Shown: positions 7,175 to 15,763, numbered from the stretch's first letter. The stretch: 64,000 nt of DNA from JBBSNV01 sp964458605 (GCA_964458605.1 CAYWLS010000006.1:91787-155786); one strand, 5' to 3'. Notes: generated from the sequence alone by a model not told the origin. Translations and numbers: made by a program.

Positions 7175-8401
7175 ATGGACGCCAAGCCACAACGCTATCT
7201 GACCGCCCAGCAGGCCGCCGCCACTTTGGGCGTGTCGCTGCCCACGCTCTACGCCTATGCCAGCCGCGGGCTGGTGGCGGCGCGCAAGGAGAAGGGCAGC
7301 CGCACCAGCCTTTACGACGCGCATGACGTGAAGACCCTGCTGAAGCGCAAGAGCCGTGGCCGCCATGCCGAGGCGGTGGCGTCGGACGCGCTGCATTTCG
7401 GCACGCCGGTGCTGGAATCGGCGCTGACCCTGATCGGCGGCGGCAAGCTCTATTATCGCGGCCAGGACGCCGCGGTGCTGGCCCAGTATGCTGCCCTGGA
7501 GGACATCGCCACCCTGCTATGGGAGTGCGATGCGGCGGCGTTTGCGCCCGACAACCTGCCGCCCGAAGGCATCGCCATCCGGCGCGCCTGGCTGGCCGCC
7601 GCCGCCCTGCCGGCGGTCGATCGCTGCCTGGCCATGCTGCCGCAGGTGGCGGCGCTGGACGACGCGGCGCTGGCGGAGGAGACCACCGGCGTGCAGCGCG
7701 CCGGGGTGCGGCTGGTGCGGCTGCTGACGGCGGTGGTCGCCGGCGTGCCGCCTTCGGCCGAGCCGGCGCATGCCGTGCTGGCGCGGGCCTGGAAGATCGA
7801 GCCGCGCCTGGCCGAATTGCTGCGCGCGGCATTGGTGCTGATCGCTGATCACGAGCTCAACGCCTCGGCCTTCGCGGTGCGGGTGGTGGCGGCCACCGGC
7901 GTCACGGTCTATGGCGCCGCCGAGGCCGGGCTGGCGGCGCTGCAGGGTCCGCGCCATGGCGGCCAGACCTCGCGGGTGGTGGCGCTGCTCAAGACCATGG
8001 CGGCGAGCGGCGACGTGCCGGCGGCGGTGCGCGGGCTGGTGCAGTCGGGCGAGCGTCTGCCGGGCTTCGGCCATTCGCTCTATCCCGACGACGATCCGCG
8101 CGCCCGCTTCCTGCTCGACCAGCTCGGCCGGCTGCTGCCCGATCACCCCTCGGTGCGCCTGTCGCTGCGCGTGGCCAGGGCGGCGGAGGCGGCGATCGGC
8201 AAGAAGCCCAATGTCGATTTCGCGCTGGGCTCGATCGAGCGGGCGCTGGGCCTGCCGGCCAAGGCGTCGCTGTCGCTGTTCCTGCTGGGCCGCTCGGTGG
8301 GCTGGATCGCCCATCTGCTGGAGCAGCAGCAGAACCCGCAACTGATCCGCCCGCGCGCCCGCTATGTCGGCCCGACCCCGCCGGCGCTGGCCGGTTCATA
8401 G
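7175..8401 (+). CDS. Helix-turn-helix / citrate synthase fusion protein
   Basis: 408 residues in two parts. Residues 8-60 form a MerR/excisionase-like helix-turn-helix (LTAQQAAATLGVSLPTLYAY, then a basic wing RGLVAARKEKGSR). Residues from about 72 on are a citrate synthase domain. The catalytic histidines are kept in QGPRHGGQTS and PGFGHSLYPDDDPRA, and the aspartate in NVDFALG. It may be an active enzyme that also binds DNA, or a regulator using the citrate synthase fold to sense acyl-CoA or oxoacids. It is divergent from a stand-alone citrate synthase and overlaps the region with the palindrome at 7151-7165. Similar fusions exist in proteobacterial genomes but I know of no firm function. Confidence 0.88.
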   Translation: MDAKPQRYLTAQQAAATLGVSLPTLYAYASRGLVAARKEKGSRTSLYDAHDVKTLLKRKSRGRHAEAVASDALHFGTPVLESALTLIGGGKLYYRGQDAAVLAQYAALEDIATLLWECDAAAFAPDNLPPEGIAIRRAWLAAAALPAVDRCLAMLPQVAALDDAALAEETTGVQRAGVRLVRLLTAVVAGVPPSAEPAHAVLARAWKIEPRLAELLRAALVLIADHELNASAFAVRVVAATGVTVYGAAEAGLAALQGPRHGGQTSRVVALLKTMAASGDVPAAVRGLVQSGERLPGFGHSLYPDDDPRARFLLDQLGRLLPDHPSVRLSLRVARAAEAAIGKKPNVDFALGSIERALGLPAKASLSLFLLGRSVGWIAHLLEQQQNPQLIRPRARYVGPTPPALAGS

Positions 8402-8403
8402 CC

Positions 8404-8519
8404 GTCACCCCGCCCAAGCTGCGCAGCAGCGCGAGCCGGGCCCATCTTTCGGCGAATGACAGCCGTCGTCATGTGCATCGACATGGGCCCCGGATAACGC
8501 TTCGCGTTTCCGGGGCGAC
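8404..8519. repeat. REP-like element between convergent genes
   Basis: This 116-bp stretch starts GTCACCCCG (8404-8412) and ends CGGGGCGAC (8511-8519), inverted ends with one mismatch. Its right half is a hairpin, CCCCGGA (8488-8494) with TCCGGGG (8509-8515), extended inside by AACG/CGTT around a CTTCG loop. The left half (CGCGAGCCGGGCCCATC) has the look of dispersed alphaproteobacterial repeats. It occupies almost all the space between the ends of the HTH-citrate synthase and the RNase T2 genes. A T-run at 8524-8528 follows the hairpin, so it may also end the plus-strand transcript. Confidence 0.65.
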
Positions 8520-8530
8520 GAGCTTTTTGC

Positions 8531-9172
8531 TCACCGCACCGGCCGCACCAGGAACTCGCGCTCGCGGCAGGCCTGCTGGCGCAGCGCGGCGCTGCAGGCG
8601 CGCGGGTTGAGATCCCGGTCCAGGCACAGCCGTAGCTCCTGCAGGTACTGCCCGTCGCAGGTCGCGCTCATGGCGCTTTCCGGCAGCCACGGATTGGCGG
8701 CGGCGATCTCGCGCTTGAGCTGGGCCGGCAGGCGCGCCAGCCGGCCGCTCGGGTGCCGGTAGAAATCGGGCAGCACGAGGCGCTGGTAGAGCTGGCGCAG
8801 CGTGGCGAAATACGCCGCCGGCCGCTGGCCGCTGCACACGCCATGGGTGCTCCATTCGTGCCGCACCAGGGACTGGCTGGGCATGATGTCGAGCATGTCG
8901 TCGATGGTGGCGTTGTCGAGCCGGTCGTGGCTGATGCAGCGGGCGGGGTAGCCGCCGCGCTCGTATTGCGGCCACAGCCCATGGACGACGAAGCCGTAAT
9001 GCCGGTCGCGGCCGCACTGGCGCTGGTCGCCGCCGCCGGCCGTGGCGCAATATTGCGGCGACCAGCTCAGGCTCAGCACGTAGAAATCGAACCGGCCGGG
9101 CGTGCCCATCTGCTGGGCCTGGGCGGCGCCGGCCAGCAGGCCGAACAGGATCGAACAAAACCACAGCCGCAT
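8531..9172 (-). CDS. Ribonuclease T2 family protein, secreted
   Basis: 213 residues with a signal peptide (MRLWFCSILFGLLAGAAQAQ) for export to the periplasm. The family's two active-site segments are present: CAS I as FVVHGLWPQY (His64) and CAS II as RHEWSTHGVC (His105, Glu106, His110). The lysine that usually precedes the second CAS II histidine is threonine here, which may affect rate. Six or more cysteines agree with disulfide-linked T2 enzymes. T2 RNases cut single-stranded RNA through a 2',3'-cyclic phosphate, as E. coli RNase I does. GGGGAG lies 5 bases upstream of the ATG, fixing the start. It is divergent from the MlrC gene. Confidence 0.92.
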   Translation of the reverse strand: MRLWFCSILFGLLAGAAQAQQMGTPGRFDFYVLSLSWSPQYCATAGGGDQRQCGRDRHYGFVVHGLWPQYERGGYPARCISHDRLDNATIDDMLDIMPSQSLVRHEWSTHGVCSGQRPAAYFATLRQLYQRLVLPDFYRHPSGRLARLPAQLKREIAAANPWLPESAMSATCDGQYLQELRLCLDRDLNPRACSAALRQQACREREFLVRPVR

Positions 9173-9238
9173 CGCTACTCCCCACTTATTGCCGCCGTAT
9201 TCTATGGTTAGATCGGCTATCGCGAAACGAGAGGCTGC

Positions 9239-10714
9239 ATGCGCGTTTTCACCGCCACGCTGGGCACCGAGACCAACACCTTCGCGCCCATCCCGACCGG
9301 CATCGACGCCTTCCGCAAGACGCTCCTGGTCAAGGCCGGCCAGCATCCCGACCAGCCGACCCTGTTCACCGGCCCGCTCTGGGCGCTGCGCCAGCGCGCC
9401 AAGGAGAACAACTGGCAGGTCAGCGAAGGCCTGTGCGCCTTCGCCGTGCCGGGCGGCATCACCACCCGGGCCACCTACGAGGCGCTGCGCGACGAACTGC
9501 TCGACGACCTGAGGAAGGCGATGCCGGTCGACATGGTGGTGATCGGCCTGCATGGCGCCATGGTGGCCGACGGCTACGACGATTGCGAAGGCGACCTGCT
9601 GGGCCGCATCCGCGAGATCGTCGGCCCCGACGTGACGATCGGGGCGGAGCTCGATCCGCATTGCCAGCTCTCCGAACGCATGGTCAAGACCGCCGACCTG
9701 CTGGCCGCGTTCAAGGAATATCCGCACACCGATTCGCTGGACCGCGCCTACGAGCTGGTCGATCTGTGCGCCCAGGTCTCGCGCAAGGATGTCAAGCCGA
9801 CCGCCGCCACCTTCGACTGTCACATGACCGGCATCTACCACACGCCGCGCCAGCCGATGCGCGCCTTCGTCGACAAGATCAAGGCGATGGAGGGCAAGGA
9901 CGGCGTGCTGCACATCTCGGTGGCGCACGGCTTCCCCTGGGGCGACGTGCCGGACATGAGCACCAAGATCCTGGTCACCACCGACAACGATCCGGACAAG
10001 GCGGCGCGCCTGGCCCGCGAACTGGGGCTGGAACTGATCAAGCTGCGCGGCGAGACCGCGCCGCATTACCTGACCATCGACCAGGCGCTGGACGCCGCGC
10101 TCAAGCACGATCACGGCCCGGTGGTGATCGCCGACACCGCCGACAATGCCGGCGGCGGCGCGCCGTCGGATTCCACCTTCGTGCTGAAGCGCATCCTGGA
10201 GCGCGGCATTTCCGATGTCTGCATCGCCCCGTTCTGGGATCCGGTGGCAGTGCGCTTCGCCCACGAGGCGGGCGAGGGGGCGAAGCTGGCGCTGCGGCTG
10301 GGCGGCAAGGTCGGGCCGGTGTCGGGCGATCCGCTCGACCTCGCGGTCGAGGTGCGCAAGACGGTGCAGCAGGCCACCCAGATGTTCTCCGGCGCCCCCA
10401 CCGAGCTGGGCGATGCCGCCGCCATCCGCATCGACCATGCCAAGGCGCACAAGATCGACATCGTCATCAACGACGCCCGCACCCAGGCTTTCGGGCTCGA
10501 CCTGTTCACCAACCTGGGCATCGATCCGGCCAAGAAGCGCATCGTGGTGGTGAAATCGAGCCAGCATTTCTACGCCGCGTTCTCGGCCATCGCCAAGGAA
10601 GTGCTCTATATCGGCGGGCCGGGCGCCATCGCCACCGATTTCACCCAGTTCGACTACAAGCGGGTGCCGCGTCCGCTCTGGCCGCTGGACAAGCATCCGC
10701 TGGCCGAGAGCTGA
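9239..10714 (+). CDS. M81-family metallopeptidase, MlrC-like
   Basis: 491 residues of the M81/MlrC family, zinc enzymes named after microcystinase C, which opens linear peptides. Diagnostic stretches are MRVFTATLGTETNTFAP at the N-terminus, VIGLHGAMVADGYDDCEGD near residue 100, ELDPHCQLSE, EYPHTD, and DTADNAGGGAPSDST at about 298. Conserved His and Asp residues in these segments are the likely metal ligands. Outside microcystin degraders the natural substrates of the family are mostly unknown; no other mlr genes are here, so microcystin degradation should not be assumed. AGAGG lies 5 bases before the ATG. A membrane protein gene follows by 2 bases. Confidence 0.9.
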   Translation: MRVFTATLGTETNTFAPIPTGIDAFRKTLLVKAGQHPDQPTLFTGPLWALRQRAKENNWQVSEGLCAFAVPGGITTRATYEALRDELLDDLRKAMPVDMVVIGLHGAMVADGYDDCEGDLLGRIREIVGPDVTIGAELDPHCQLSERMVKTADLLAAFKEYPHTDSLDRAYELVDLCAQVSRKDVKPTAATFDCHMTGIYHTPRQPMRAFVDKIKAMEGKDGVLHISVAHGFPWGDVPDMSTKILVTTDNDPDKAARLARELGLELIKLRGETAPHYLTIDQALDAALKHDHGPVVIADTADNAGGGAPSDSTFVLKRILERGISDVCIAPFWDPVAVRFAHEAGEGAKLALRLGGKVGPVSGDPLDLAVEVRKTVQQATQMFSGAPTELGDAAAIRIDHAKAHKIDIVINDARTQAFGLDLFTNLGIDPAKKRIVVVKSSQHFYAAFSAIAKEVLYIGGPGAIATDFTQFDYKRVPRPLWPLDKHPLAES

Positions 10715-10716
10715 CC

Positions 10717-11352
10717 ATGGCGTTGCTGCTGCGCCTGCTGGTCGGGGCGGCGGCGTGGTTCGGGCTGGGCGTGCAGTATTACGGCCGGCTGCATTTCGCC
10801 AGCCAGTTGGGGTTCTGGCGCAACACGGCGCTGTTCCTGGGCTATTTCACCGTGCTCAGCAACCTGCTGGTCGGGCTGGCGGCGCTGCTGCCGCTGCTCT
10901 GGCCGCGCAGCGCAGCCGGCCGCTTCCTGCTGCGGCCCGCGGTGCGCGGCGGCGTGCTGCTCTATATCGCCATCACCGGCATCGTCAATTTCGTGCTGCT
11001 GCGCGGGCTGTGGACGCCGCATGGCTGGGCGCTGGTCGGCGACACCCTGCTGCATTACGTCGTGCCGCTGCTGTTCGCGCTCGACTGGCTGGTGCTGGTG
11101 CCCAAGGGCTCCTTGCGCTGGCGCGATGCGCTGCCGTGGCTGGCCTTTCCGCTGGCCTACACCGCCTATGCCCTGGGCAGCGGCGCGCTGACCGGCTTCT
11201 ATCCCTACCCGTTCCTGAATGTCCGCCGGCTGGGCTATGGCGAGACCATCCTCAATATCGGCGTGCTGGCGGCGGGCATCGTCGCCTTCGCGCTGATGCT
11301 GGTGGCGCTGGACCGGCTGATCGGACGGCGCGGCACGGCGACCGCGGACTGA
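10717..11352 (+). CDS. Pr6Pr-family integral membrane protein
   Basis: 211 residues, almost all hydrophobic, with about six membrane-spanning helices. Typical stretches are WFGLGVQYY in helix 1, GYFTVLSNLLVGLA in helix 2, HYVVPLLFALDWL in helix 4 and YPYPFLNVRRLGY in the last loop. This pattern matches Pr6Pr family proteins, distant relatives of the eukaryotic AIG1/FAR-17a hydrolases, whose bacterial role is unknown. The ATG is 2 bases after the MlrC stop, so the two are likely cotranscribed; no functional link is evident. Confidence 0.8.
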   Translation: MALLLRLLVGAAAWFGLGVQYYGRLHFASQLGFWRNTALFLGYFTVLSNLLVGLAALLPLLWPRSAAGRFLLRPAVRGGVLLYIAITGIVNFVLLRGLWTPHGWALVGDTLLHYVVPLLFALDWLVLVPKGSLRWRDALPWLAFPLAYTAYALGSGALTGFYPYPFLNVRRLGYGETILNIGVLAAGIVAFALMLVALDRLIGRRGTATAD

Positions 11353-11513
11353 TCGCGACACCTATGCACGAGGCCAATGCCGCCGCCGACAAGGGCGTGC
11401 CGGTGCGTGGTCAAGCCTATAAGATCGACGCCAGGAAGACGGCACCGGTGCCGGTCGAGCCCGCAATTCGAGACCGGGCGCCGCCGCGCCGGACCGGATA
11501 TCGGGGAGGGAAC

Positions 11514-12326
11514 ATGGACGCGTCCGACAAGGTGTTCGCCGGCTCGGTGCCCGAACTCTACGACCGGCTGATGGTGCCGCTGATCTTCGAGTGCTATGCG
11601 CGCGATCTGGCAGGGCGCGTGGCGCGCAGCAGACCGCGCCACGTGCTGGAGACCGCCGCCGGCACCGGAGCGACGACGCGGGCGCTGGCGGCGCGGCTGG
11701 GCGATGGCGCCGCCATCACCGCCACCGACCTCAACCGGCCGATGCTGGATCGTGCCATGGCCCGCCAGGGCGCGAGCGGCCGCATCGCCTGGCGGCAGGC
11801 CGACGCGCTGGCGCTGCCTTTCGGCGATGCCAGCTTCGATGCCGTCGCCTGCCAGTTCGGCGCCATGTTCTTTCCCGACAAGGTCAAGGGCTATGCCGAG
11901 GCGCGGCGCGTGCTGAAACCGGGCGGCCGCTTCGTGTACAACGTCTGGGACCGGATCGAGGACAACGACTTCGCCATGGTGGCCACCGAGGCGCTGGCCG
12001 AGCTGTTCCCCGCCGATCCGCCGCGCTTCATGGCGCGCACGCCGCATGGCTATTTCGATGCCGCCCGGATTCGCGCCGAACTCGCTGCCGCCGGCTTCGC
12101 CCGGATCAGCATCGATACCGTGACCGAACGCAGCCGGGCCGCCTCGGCGGCCGAGGCGGCGATGGCCTACTGCCAGGGTACGCCGATGCGCGGCGAGATC
12201 GAGGCGCGCGATCCGCAGGGGTTGGCGCGCGCGACCCAGGCAGCCGCCGACCGGCTGGCGCGACGCTTCGGCAACGGTCCGATCGAGGGCAAGATCCAGG
12301 CGCTGGTGATCGAGGCCGTTGGCTGA
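11514..12326 (+). CDS. Class I SAM-dependent methyltransferase
   Basis: 270 residues. The SAM-binding Rossmann motif I is VLETAAGTGATTRALA at about residue 45, followed by the acidic strand AITATDLNRPML and the motif DALALPFGDASFDAVACQFG, then EARRVLKPGGRFVYNVWD. This is the UbiE/Methyltransf_11 type. The methyl acceptor is unknown. GGGGAGGG 4-5 bases upstream of the ATG fixes the start. It faces another methyltransferase of the same broad class across 15 bases (convergent ends), but the two are too different to be a recent duplication. Confidence 0.87.
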   Translation: MDASDKVFAGSVPELYDRLMVPLIFECYARDLAGRVARSRPRHVLETAAGTGATTRALAARLGDGAAITATDLNRPMLDRAMARQGASGRIAWRQADALALPFGDASFDAVACQFGAMFFPDKVKGYAEARRVLKPGGRFVYNVWDRIEDNDFAMVATEALAELFPADPPRFMARTPHGYFDAARIRAELAAAGFARISIDTVTERSRAASAAEAAMAYCQGTPMRGEIEARDPQGLARATQAAADRLARRFGNGPIEGKIQALVIEAVG

Positions 12327-12341
12327 TCGCGGCGCAGCCGC

Positions 12342-13130
12342 TCAGCCGGGCTTGCGCAGGCGCAAGATCAGCGAGATCGGGGCGATGCGGGTGTCGGCCA
12401 CGACCGGCTGACGCTGGGCCAGTTCGGCGCTGGCGCTGGGCTCGACCAGCTTCTCCAGCGCGAAGCCCGCCGCCAGGATCATGTCGATCCACTCGCTCAA
12501 GGTACGATCGAAGCACGGCGTTTGGAACGGCGCATCGCGCTGGCGCTGCTCGGCCGGCAAGGTGTCGAACCACCAGCTTTCGATGCGGCCGTCGTTGCGC
12601 TCGAAATAGCCGCCGATTTCGATGGCATAAGGCTGGCCGGCCGCGTCGCGCAGCACCTTGCGATGCGCGGTGACGAAGCAGGGATGCAGGATCGAAAACT
12701 GCAGGAAGCCGCCCGGTCGCAGCACGCGCTGCGCTTCCCGCAGCGCCAGCGCGGGGTCGGGCACGTCCATCAGCGCCATGAACGCGGTGGCGAAATCGAA
12801 GCTGGCCGCGGCGAAGGGCAGAGCCATGGCGTCGCCGAGCTGGAAGGCGATGCCCAGCGGCTCGGCCTGCTCGGTCGCCGTGGCGTGGCCGATGAAAGTC
12901 GGGGCGATGTCGATGGCCTGCATCTTGGCGCCCAGCCGCGCCACCTGGCGCGTGTTGGAGCCCTCGCCGCAGCCGATGTCGAGGCCGTGCAAGCCGGCCA
13001 CAGGCGGCAGCGCGGCCAGGAAGGCCGGGGTGTTGAGCGCGTCGCGGTAGACGTCGTAGCCGGCCCGGCTGTGACGGGTCCAGGCATCGGCATTGGCTTC
13101 CCAATAGGCGGCGGCCTCGGCTCGCTCCAT
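12342..13130 (-). CDS. Class I SAM-dependent methyltransferase
   Basis: 262 residues. SAM-binding motifs are GLDIGCGEGSNTRQVARLG at about residue 49, AIDIAPTFIGHA, and GDAMALPFAAASFDFATAFM, followed by REAQRVLRPGGFLQFSILHP. The N-terminal AAYWEANADAWTRHSRAGYD is common in small-molecule methyltransferases of the Methyltransf_11 class. The substrate cannot be deduced. GAGGACG lies just upstream of the ATG. It is convergent with the methyltransferase at 11514-12326 and divergent from pyrB. Confidence 0.86.
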   Translation of the reverse strand: MERAEAAAYWEANADAWTRHSRAGYDVYRDALNTPAFLAALPPVAGLHGLDIGCGEGSNTRQVARLGAKMQAIDIAPTFIGHATATEQAEPLGIAFQLGDAMALPFAAASFDFATAFMALMDVPDPALALREAQRVLRPGGFLQFSILHPCFVTAHRKVLRDAAGQPYAIEIGGYFERNDGRIESWWFDTLPAEQRQRDAPFQTPCFDRTLSEWIDMILAAGFALEKLVEPSASAELAQRQPVVADTRIAPISLILRLRKPG

Positions 13131-13292
13131 GGCGTCCTCGCAAGCGATGGGCGGCTGGTATGCGCCATCGCCGCAGCGCTGTCAAAGTGCAGGCCGCGCG
13201 GCGGACCAGGATGCTTTTCCACAGCAGCGATGGGCGGCGCGACACGGCGCGCCTTGCGCCGGCCGGGGGCGCGTGCTTAATGTGCCGCTTTA

Positions 13293-14282
13293 ATGACTTC
13301 GCCGGCCGCTTTACCCATTCGACTGCGCCATCTGCTGGGCATCGAAGGACTTTCGCCTGACACGATCACGGCGCTGCTCGACCTGTCGCAGGGCTATATC
13401 GAGCAGAACCGCCAGGTCGACAAGAAGCAGTCTTCGCTGCGCGGCCGCACCATCATCAACCTGTTCTTCGAGAACTCGACCCGCACCCGCACCAGCTTCG
13501 AGCTGGCCGGCAAGCGGCTGGGCGGCGACGTGATCAACATGCAGGCCTCGGCCTCGTCGATCAAGAAGGGCGAAACCCTGCTCGACACGGCGATGACGCT
13601 CAACGCCATGCATCCGGACCTGCTGGTGGTGCGCCATCCCGATTCGGGCGCGGTGCAGCTGCTGTCGGAGAAGGTCAACTGCGCCGTCATCAACGGCGGC
13701 GACGGCAGCCACGAGCATCCGACCCAGGCGCTGCTCGACGCGCTGACCATCCGCCGCCGCAAGGGCCGGCTGAGCGGATTGCTGGTGGCGATCTGCGGCG
13801 ACATCCTGCACAGCCGGGTGGCGCGTTCCAACATCCACCTGCTCAACACCATGGGCGCGCGGGTGCGGGTGATCGGCCCGCCCACCCTGATGCCGTCGGA
13901 GATCGAGCGGCTGGGCGTGGAGGTGTTCCACGACATGCGCAAGGGGCTGGCCGAGGTCGACATCGTGATGATGCTGCGGCTGCAGACCGAGCGCATGCAC
14001 GGCTCCTACGTGCCGTCGATCCCGGAATATTTCCGCTTCTTCGGCCTGGATGCCGAGAAGCTGAAGGCGGCCAAGCCCGATGCGCTAATCATGCATCCGG
14101 GGCCGATGAATCGCGGCGTCGAGATCGACTCCGAGGTGGCCGACGATATCGGCCGCTCGGTGATCCACGAACAGGTCGAGATGGGCGTGGCGGTGCGCAT
14201 GGCCTGCCTGGAGGCGCTGATCGGCGCGCGGCGCAACGAGATGGGCGGCAGCGTCAGCGCCGCGGCCGGCGGTGCCGAATGA
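13293..14282 (+). CDS. pyrB: Aspartate carbamoyltransferase catalytic subunit
   Basis: 329 residues. It joins carbamoyl phosphate and aspartate in the first committed step of UMP synthesis. The carbamoyl-phosphate loop is FFENSTRTRTSFELA (Ser62-Thr63-Arg64-Thr65-Arg66); the HPTQALLD, MHPGPMNRGVEI and MLRLQTERM segments bind aspartate and close the active site. No pyrI regulatory-chain gene is present; instead it overlaps a dihydroorotase-like gene by 4 bases (ATGA), the pyrBC arrangement in which the PyrC-like partner joins the ATCase complex. No leader peptide or attenuator is visible in the 162 bases upstream. Confidence 0.96.
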   Translation: MTSPAALPIRLRHLLGIEGLSPDTITALLDLSQGYIEQNRQVDKKQSSLRGRTIINLFFENSTRTRTSFELAGKRLGGDVINMQASASSIKKGETLLDTAMTLNAMHPDLLVVRHPDSGAVQLLSEKVNCAVINGGDGSHEHPTQALLDALTIRRRKGRLSGLLVAICGDILHSRVARSNIHLLNTMGARVRVIGPPTLMPSEIERLGVEVFHDMRKGLAEVDIVMMLRLQTERMHGSYVPSIPEYFRFFGLDAEKLKAAKPDALIMHPGPMNRGVEIDSEVADDIGRSVIHEQVEMGVAVRMACLEALIGARRNEMGGSVSAAAGGAE

Positions 14283-15631
14283 ACCGGGATGCCGCCCGCC
14301 GCGATGAGAGGGCGCCGCTGCAGCCGATGGCGATCGTCAACGCCAGGCTGATCGATCCGGTTGCCGGCAGCGATGCCACGGGCACGCTCTATATCGAGGA
14401 CGGCGTGATCCGCGATCGCGGCCCGGCGCTGTTCGCCGGCGGCGCGCCGTCGCAGGCCCAGGTCGTGGATGCCGGCGGCGCCTGCCTGGCGCCCGGCCTG
14501 GTCGATATCCGCGTCCACGCCGGCGAGCCCGGCGAGGAGCACAAGGAGACCATCGACACCGCGGCCTTGTCGGCGGTGGCCGGCGGCGTCACGACCATGG
14601 TGCTGCTGCCCAACACCGATCCGGTGATCGACGATGCCGCGCTGGTCGAGTTCGTGCAGCGCCGCGCCCGCCAGGTGAAGAAGGTCAACGTGCATTGCTA
14701 CGGCGCCATCACCCTGGGGCTGAAGGGCAAGGAGCTGTGCGAGCTGGGTCTGCTGACCGAGGCCGGGGCGGTGGCCTTCACCGACGGCGTGCACGCGGTG
14801 GCCGACGCCATGGTGATGCGCCGCGCCCTGTCCTATGGCCGCACCTTCGATGCGCTGATCGTGCAGCATCCGATGGAGCCCCGGCTGGGCGATGCCGGCG
14901 CCATGAACGAGGGCGAGATCGCCACGCGGCTGGGCCTGCCCGGCAGCCCGGCGGCGGCCGAGGCCATGATGCTGGAGCGCGACATGTGGCTGGTCGAGCT
15001 GACCGGCGGGCGCTACCACGCCGCCCATGTCTCGACCGCTCAGTCGGTCGAGATCGTGCGCCGCGCCAAGAAGAAGGGGCTGCGCGTCACCTGCGACACC
15101 GCGCCGGCCTATTTCGCGCTCAACGAGACGGCGGTGGGCGAGTATCGCACCTTCGCCAAGCTGGCGCCGCCGCTGCGCAGCGAGACCGATCGGCGCGCCA
15201 TCGTCGCCGGTCTGCGCGATGGCACGATCGACGCCATCGCCTCGGATCACTGGCCGCAGGACCAGGATTCCAAGCGCCAGCCTTTCGTGCAGGCCCACCC
15301 CGGCATCGTCGGGCTGGAGACCCTGCTGCCGCTGTCCCTGGAGCTGGTGCATAACGGCTTCATGGATCTGCCGGCGCTGTTCCAGCGCCTGGCGACCGCG
15401 CCGGCCCGGCTGATGAAGCTGCCGGGCGGGCGGCTCGATCCGGGCGCGCCGGCCGATCTGGTGTTGTTCGACGCCGAGGCGCCGCGCCGCATCGACGTCC
15501 ACGCCTTCCGCAGCAAGTGCAAGAACTCGCCGTTCGACGGCCGGCCGGTGCAGGGGCAGGTGCTGGCCACGCTGGTGTCCGGCCGCGTCGTCTATCGCGA
15601 CCAGGCCGCGCCCCAGGCGCTGGCGGCCTAG
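14279..15631 (+). CDS. pyrC: Dihydroorotase-like protein, probably the non-catalytic ATCase partner
   Basis: 450 residues of the type I dihydroorotase/amidohydrolase family. The usual metal motif DxHxH is DIRVH here (Asp76, Arg78, His80), so the first metal-binding histidine is replaced by arginine. The usual substrate-binding HxREPG also reads HAGEPGEEHKE. Later ligands look partly kept (IVQHPMEP, AAHVSTAQS, AIASDHWPQ), but the TPHH and DHAPH patterns are lost. This resembles the degenerate PyrC' of pseudomonads, which supports ATCase assembly without catalysis. If so, a second dihydroorotase gene must lie elsewhere. It overlaps pyrB by ATGA, so the two are translated together. Confidence 0.85.
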   Translation: MNRDAARRDERAPLQPMAIVNARLIDPVAGSDATGTLYIEDGVIRDRGPALFAGGAPSQAQVVDAGGACLAPGLVDIRVHAGEPGEEHKETIDTAALSAVAGGVTTMVLLPNTDPVIDDAALVEFVQRRARQVKKVNVHCYGAITLGLKGKELCELGLLTEAGAVAFTDGVHAVADAMVMRRALSYGRTFDALIVQHPMEPRLGDAGAMNEGEIATRLGLPGSPAAAEAMMLERDMWLVELTGGRYHAAHVSTAQSVEIVRRAKKKGLRVTCDTAPAYFALNETAVGEYRTFAKLAPPLRSETDRRAIVAGLRDGTIDAIASDHWPQDQDSKRQPFVQAHPGIVGLETLLPLSLELVHNGFMDLPALFQRLATAPARLMKLPGGRLDPGAPADLVLFDAEAPRRIDVHAFRSKCKNSPFDGRPVQGQVLATLVSGRVVYRDQAAPQALAA

Positions 15632-15711
15632 CGGGCTGCCAGACAAGCTGCCGAGATCTTAAGCCTTCGGTTGAGCGGCCCACAGGCGGCCTATTCGGTC
15701 GCCGTCGCTGC

Positions 15712-15763
15712 GCCTATCCGTCGTCGGCACGACGCCTATCCGTCGTCGGCACGACGCCTATCC
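15712..15763. repeat. 22-bp tandem repeat
   Basis: A 22-bp unit, starting GCCTATCCG and ending GGCACGAC, occurs twice exactly (15712-15733 and 15734-15755) and begins a third time (15756-15763). Each unit contains the short inverted pair GTCG/CGAC. It lies 80 bases past pyrC and about 75 bases before the nuclease-like gene, at the point where conserved gene order is interrupted. Confidence 0.85.

Noticed and set aside
9239..10714. Calling the M81 peptidase a microcystin-degrading enzyme
   Set aside because: The rest of the mlr cluster is absent and most M81 proteins occur in bacteria that do not degrade microcystin.
10654..11361. A minus-strand frame opposite the Pr6Pr gene
   Set aside because: The plus-strand frame has clear membrane helices and family motifs; the minus frame is Gln/Arg/His-rich shadow sequence.
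15712..15763. A minimal CRISPR array
   Set aside because: The repeats are directly adjacent without spacers and no cas genes are present.
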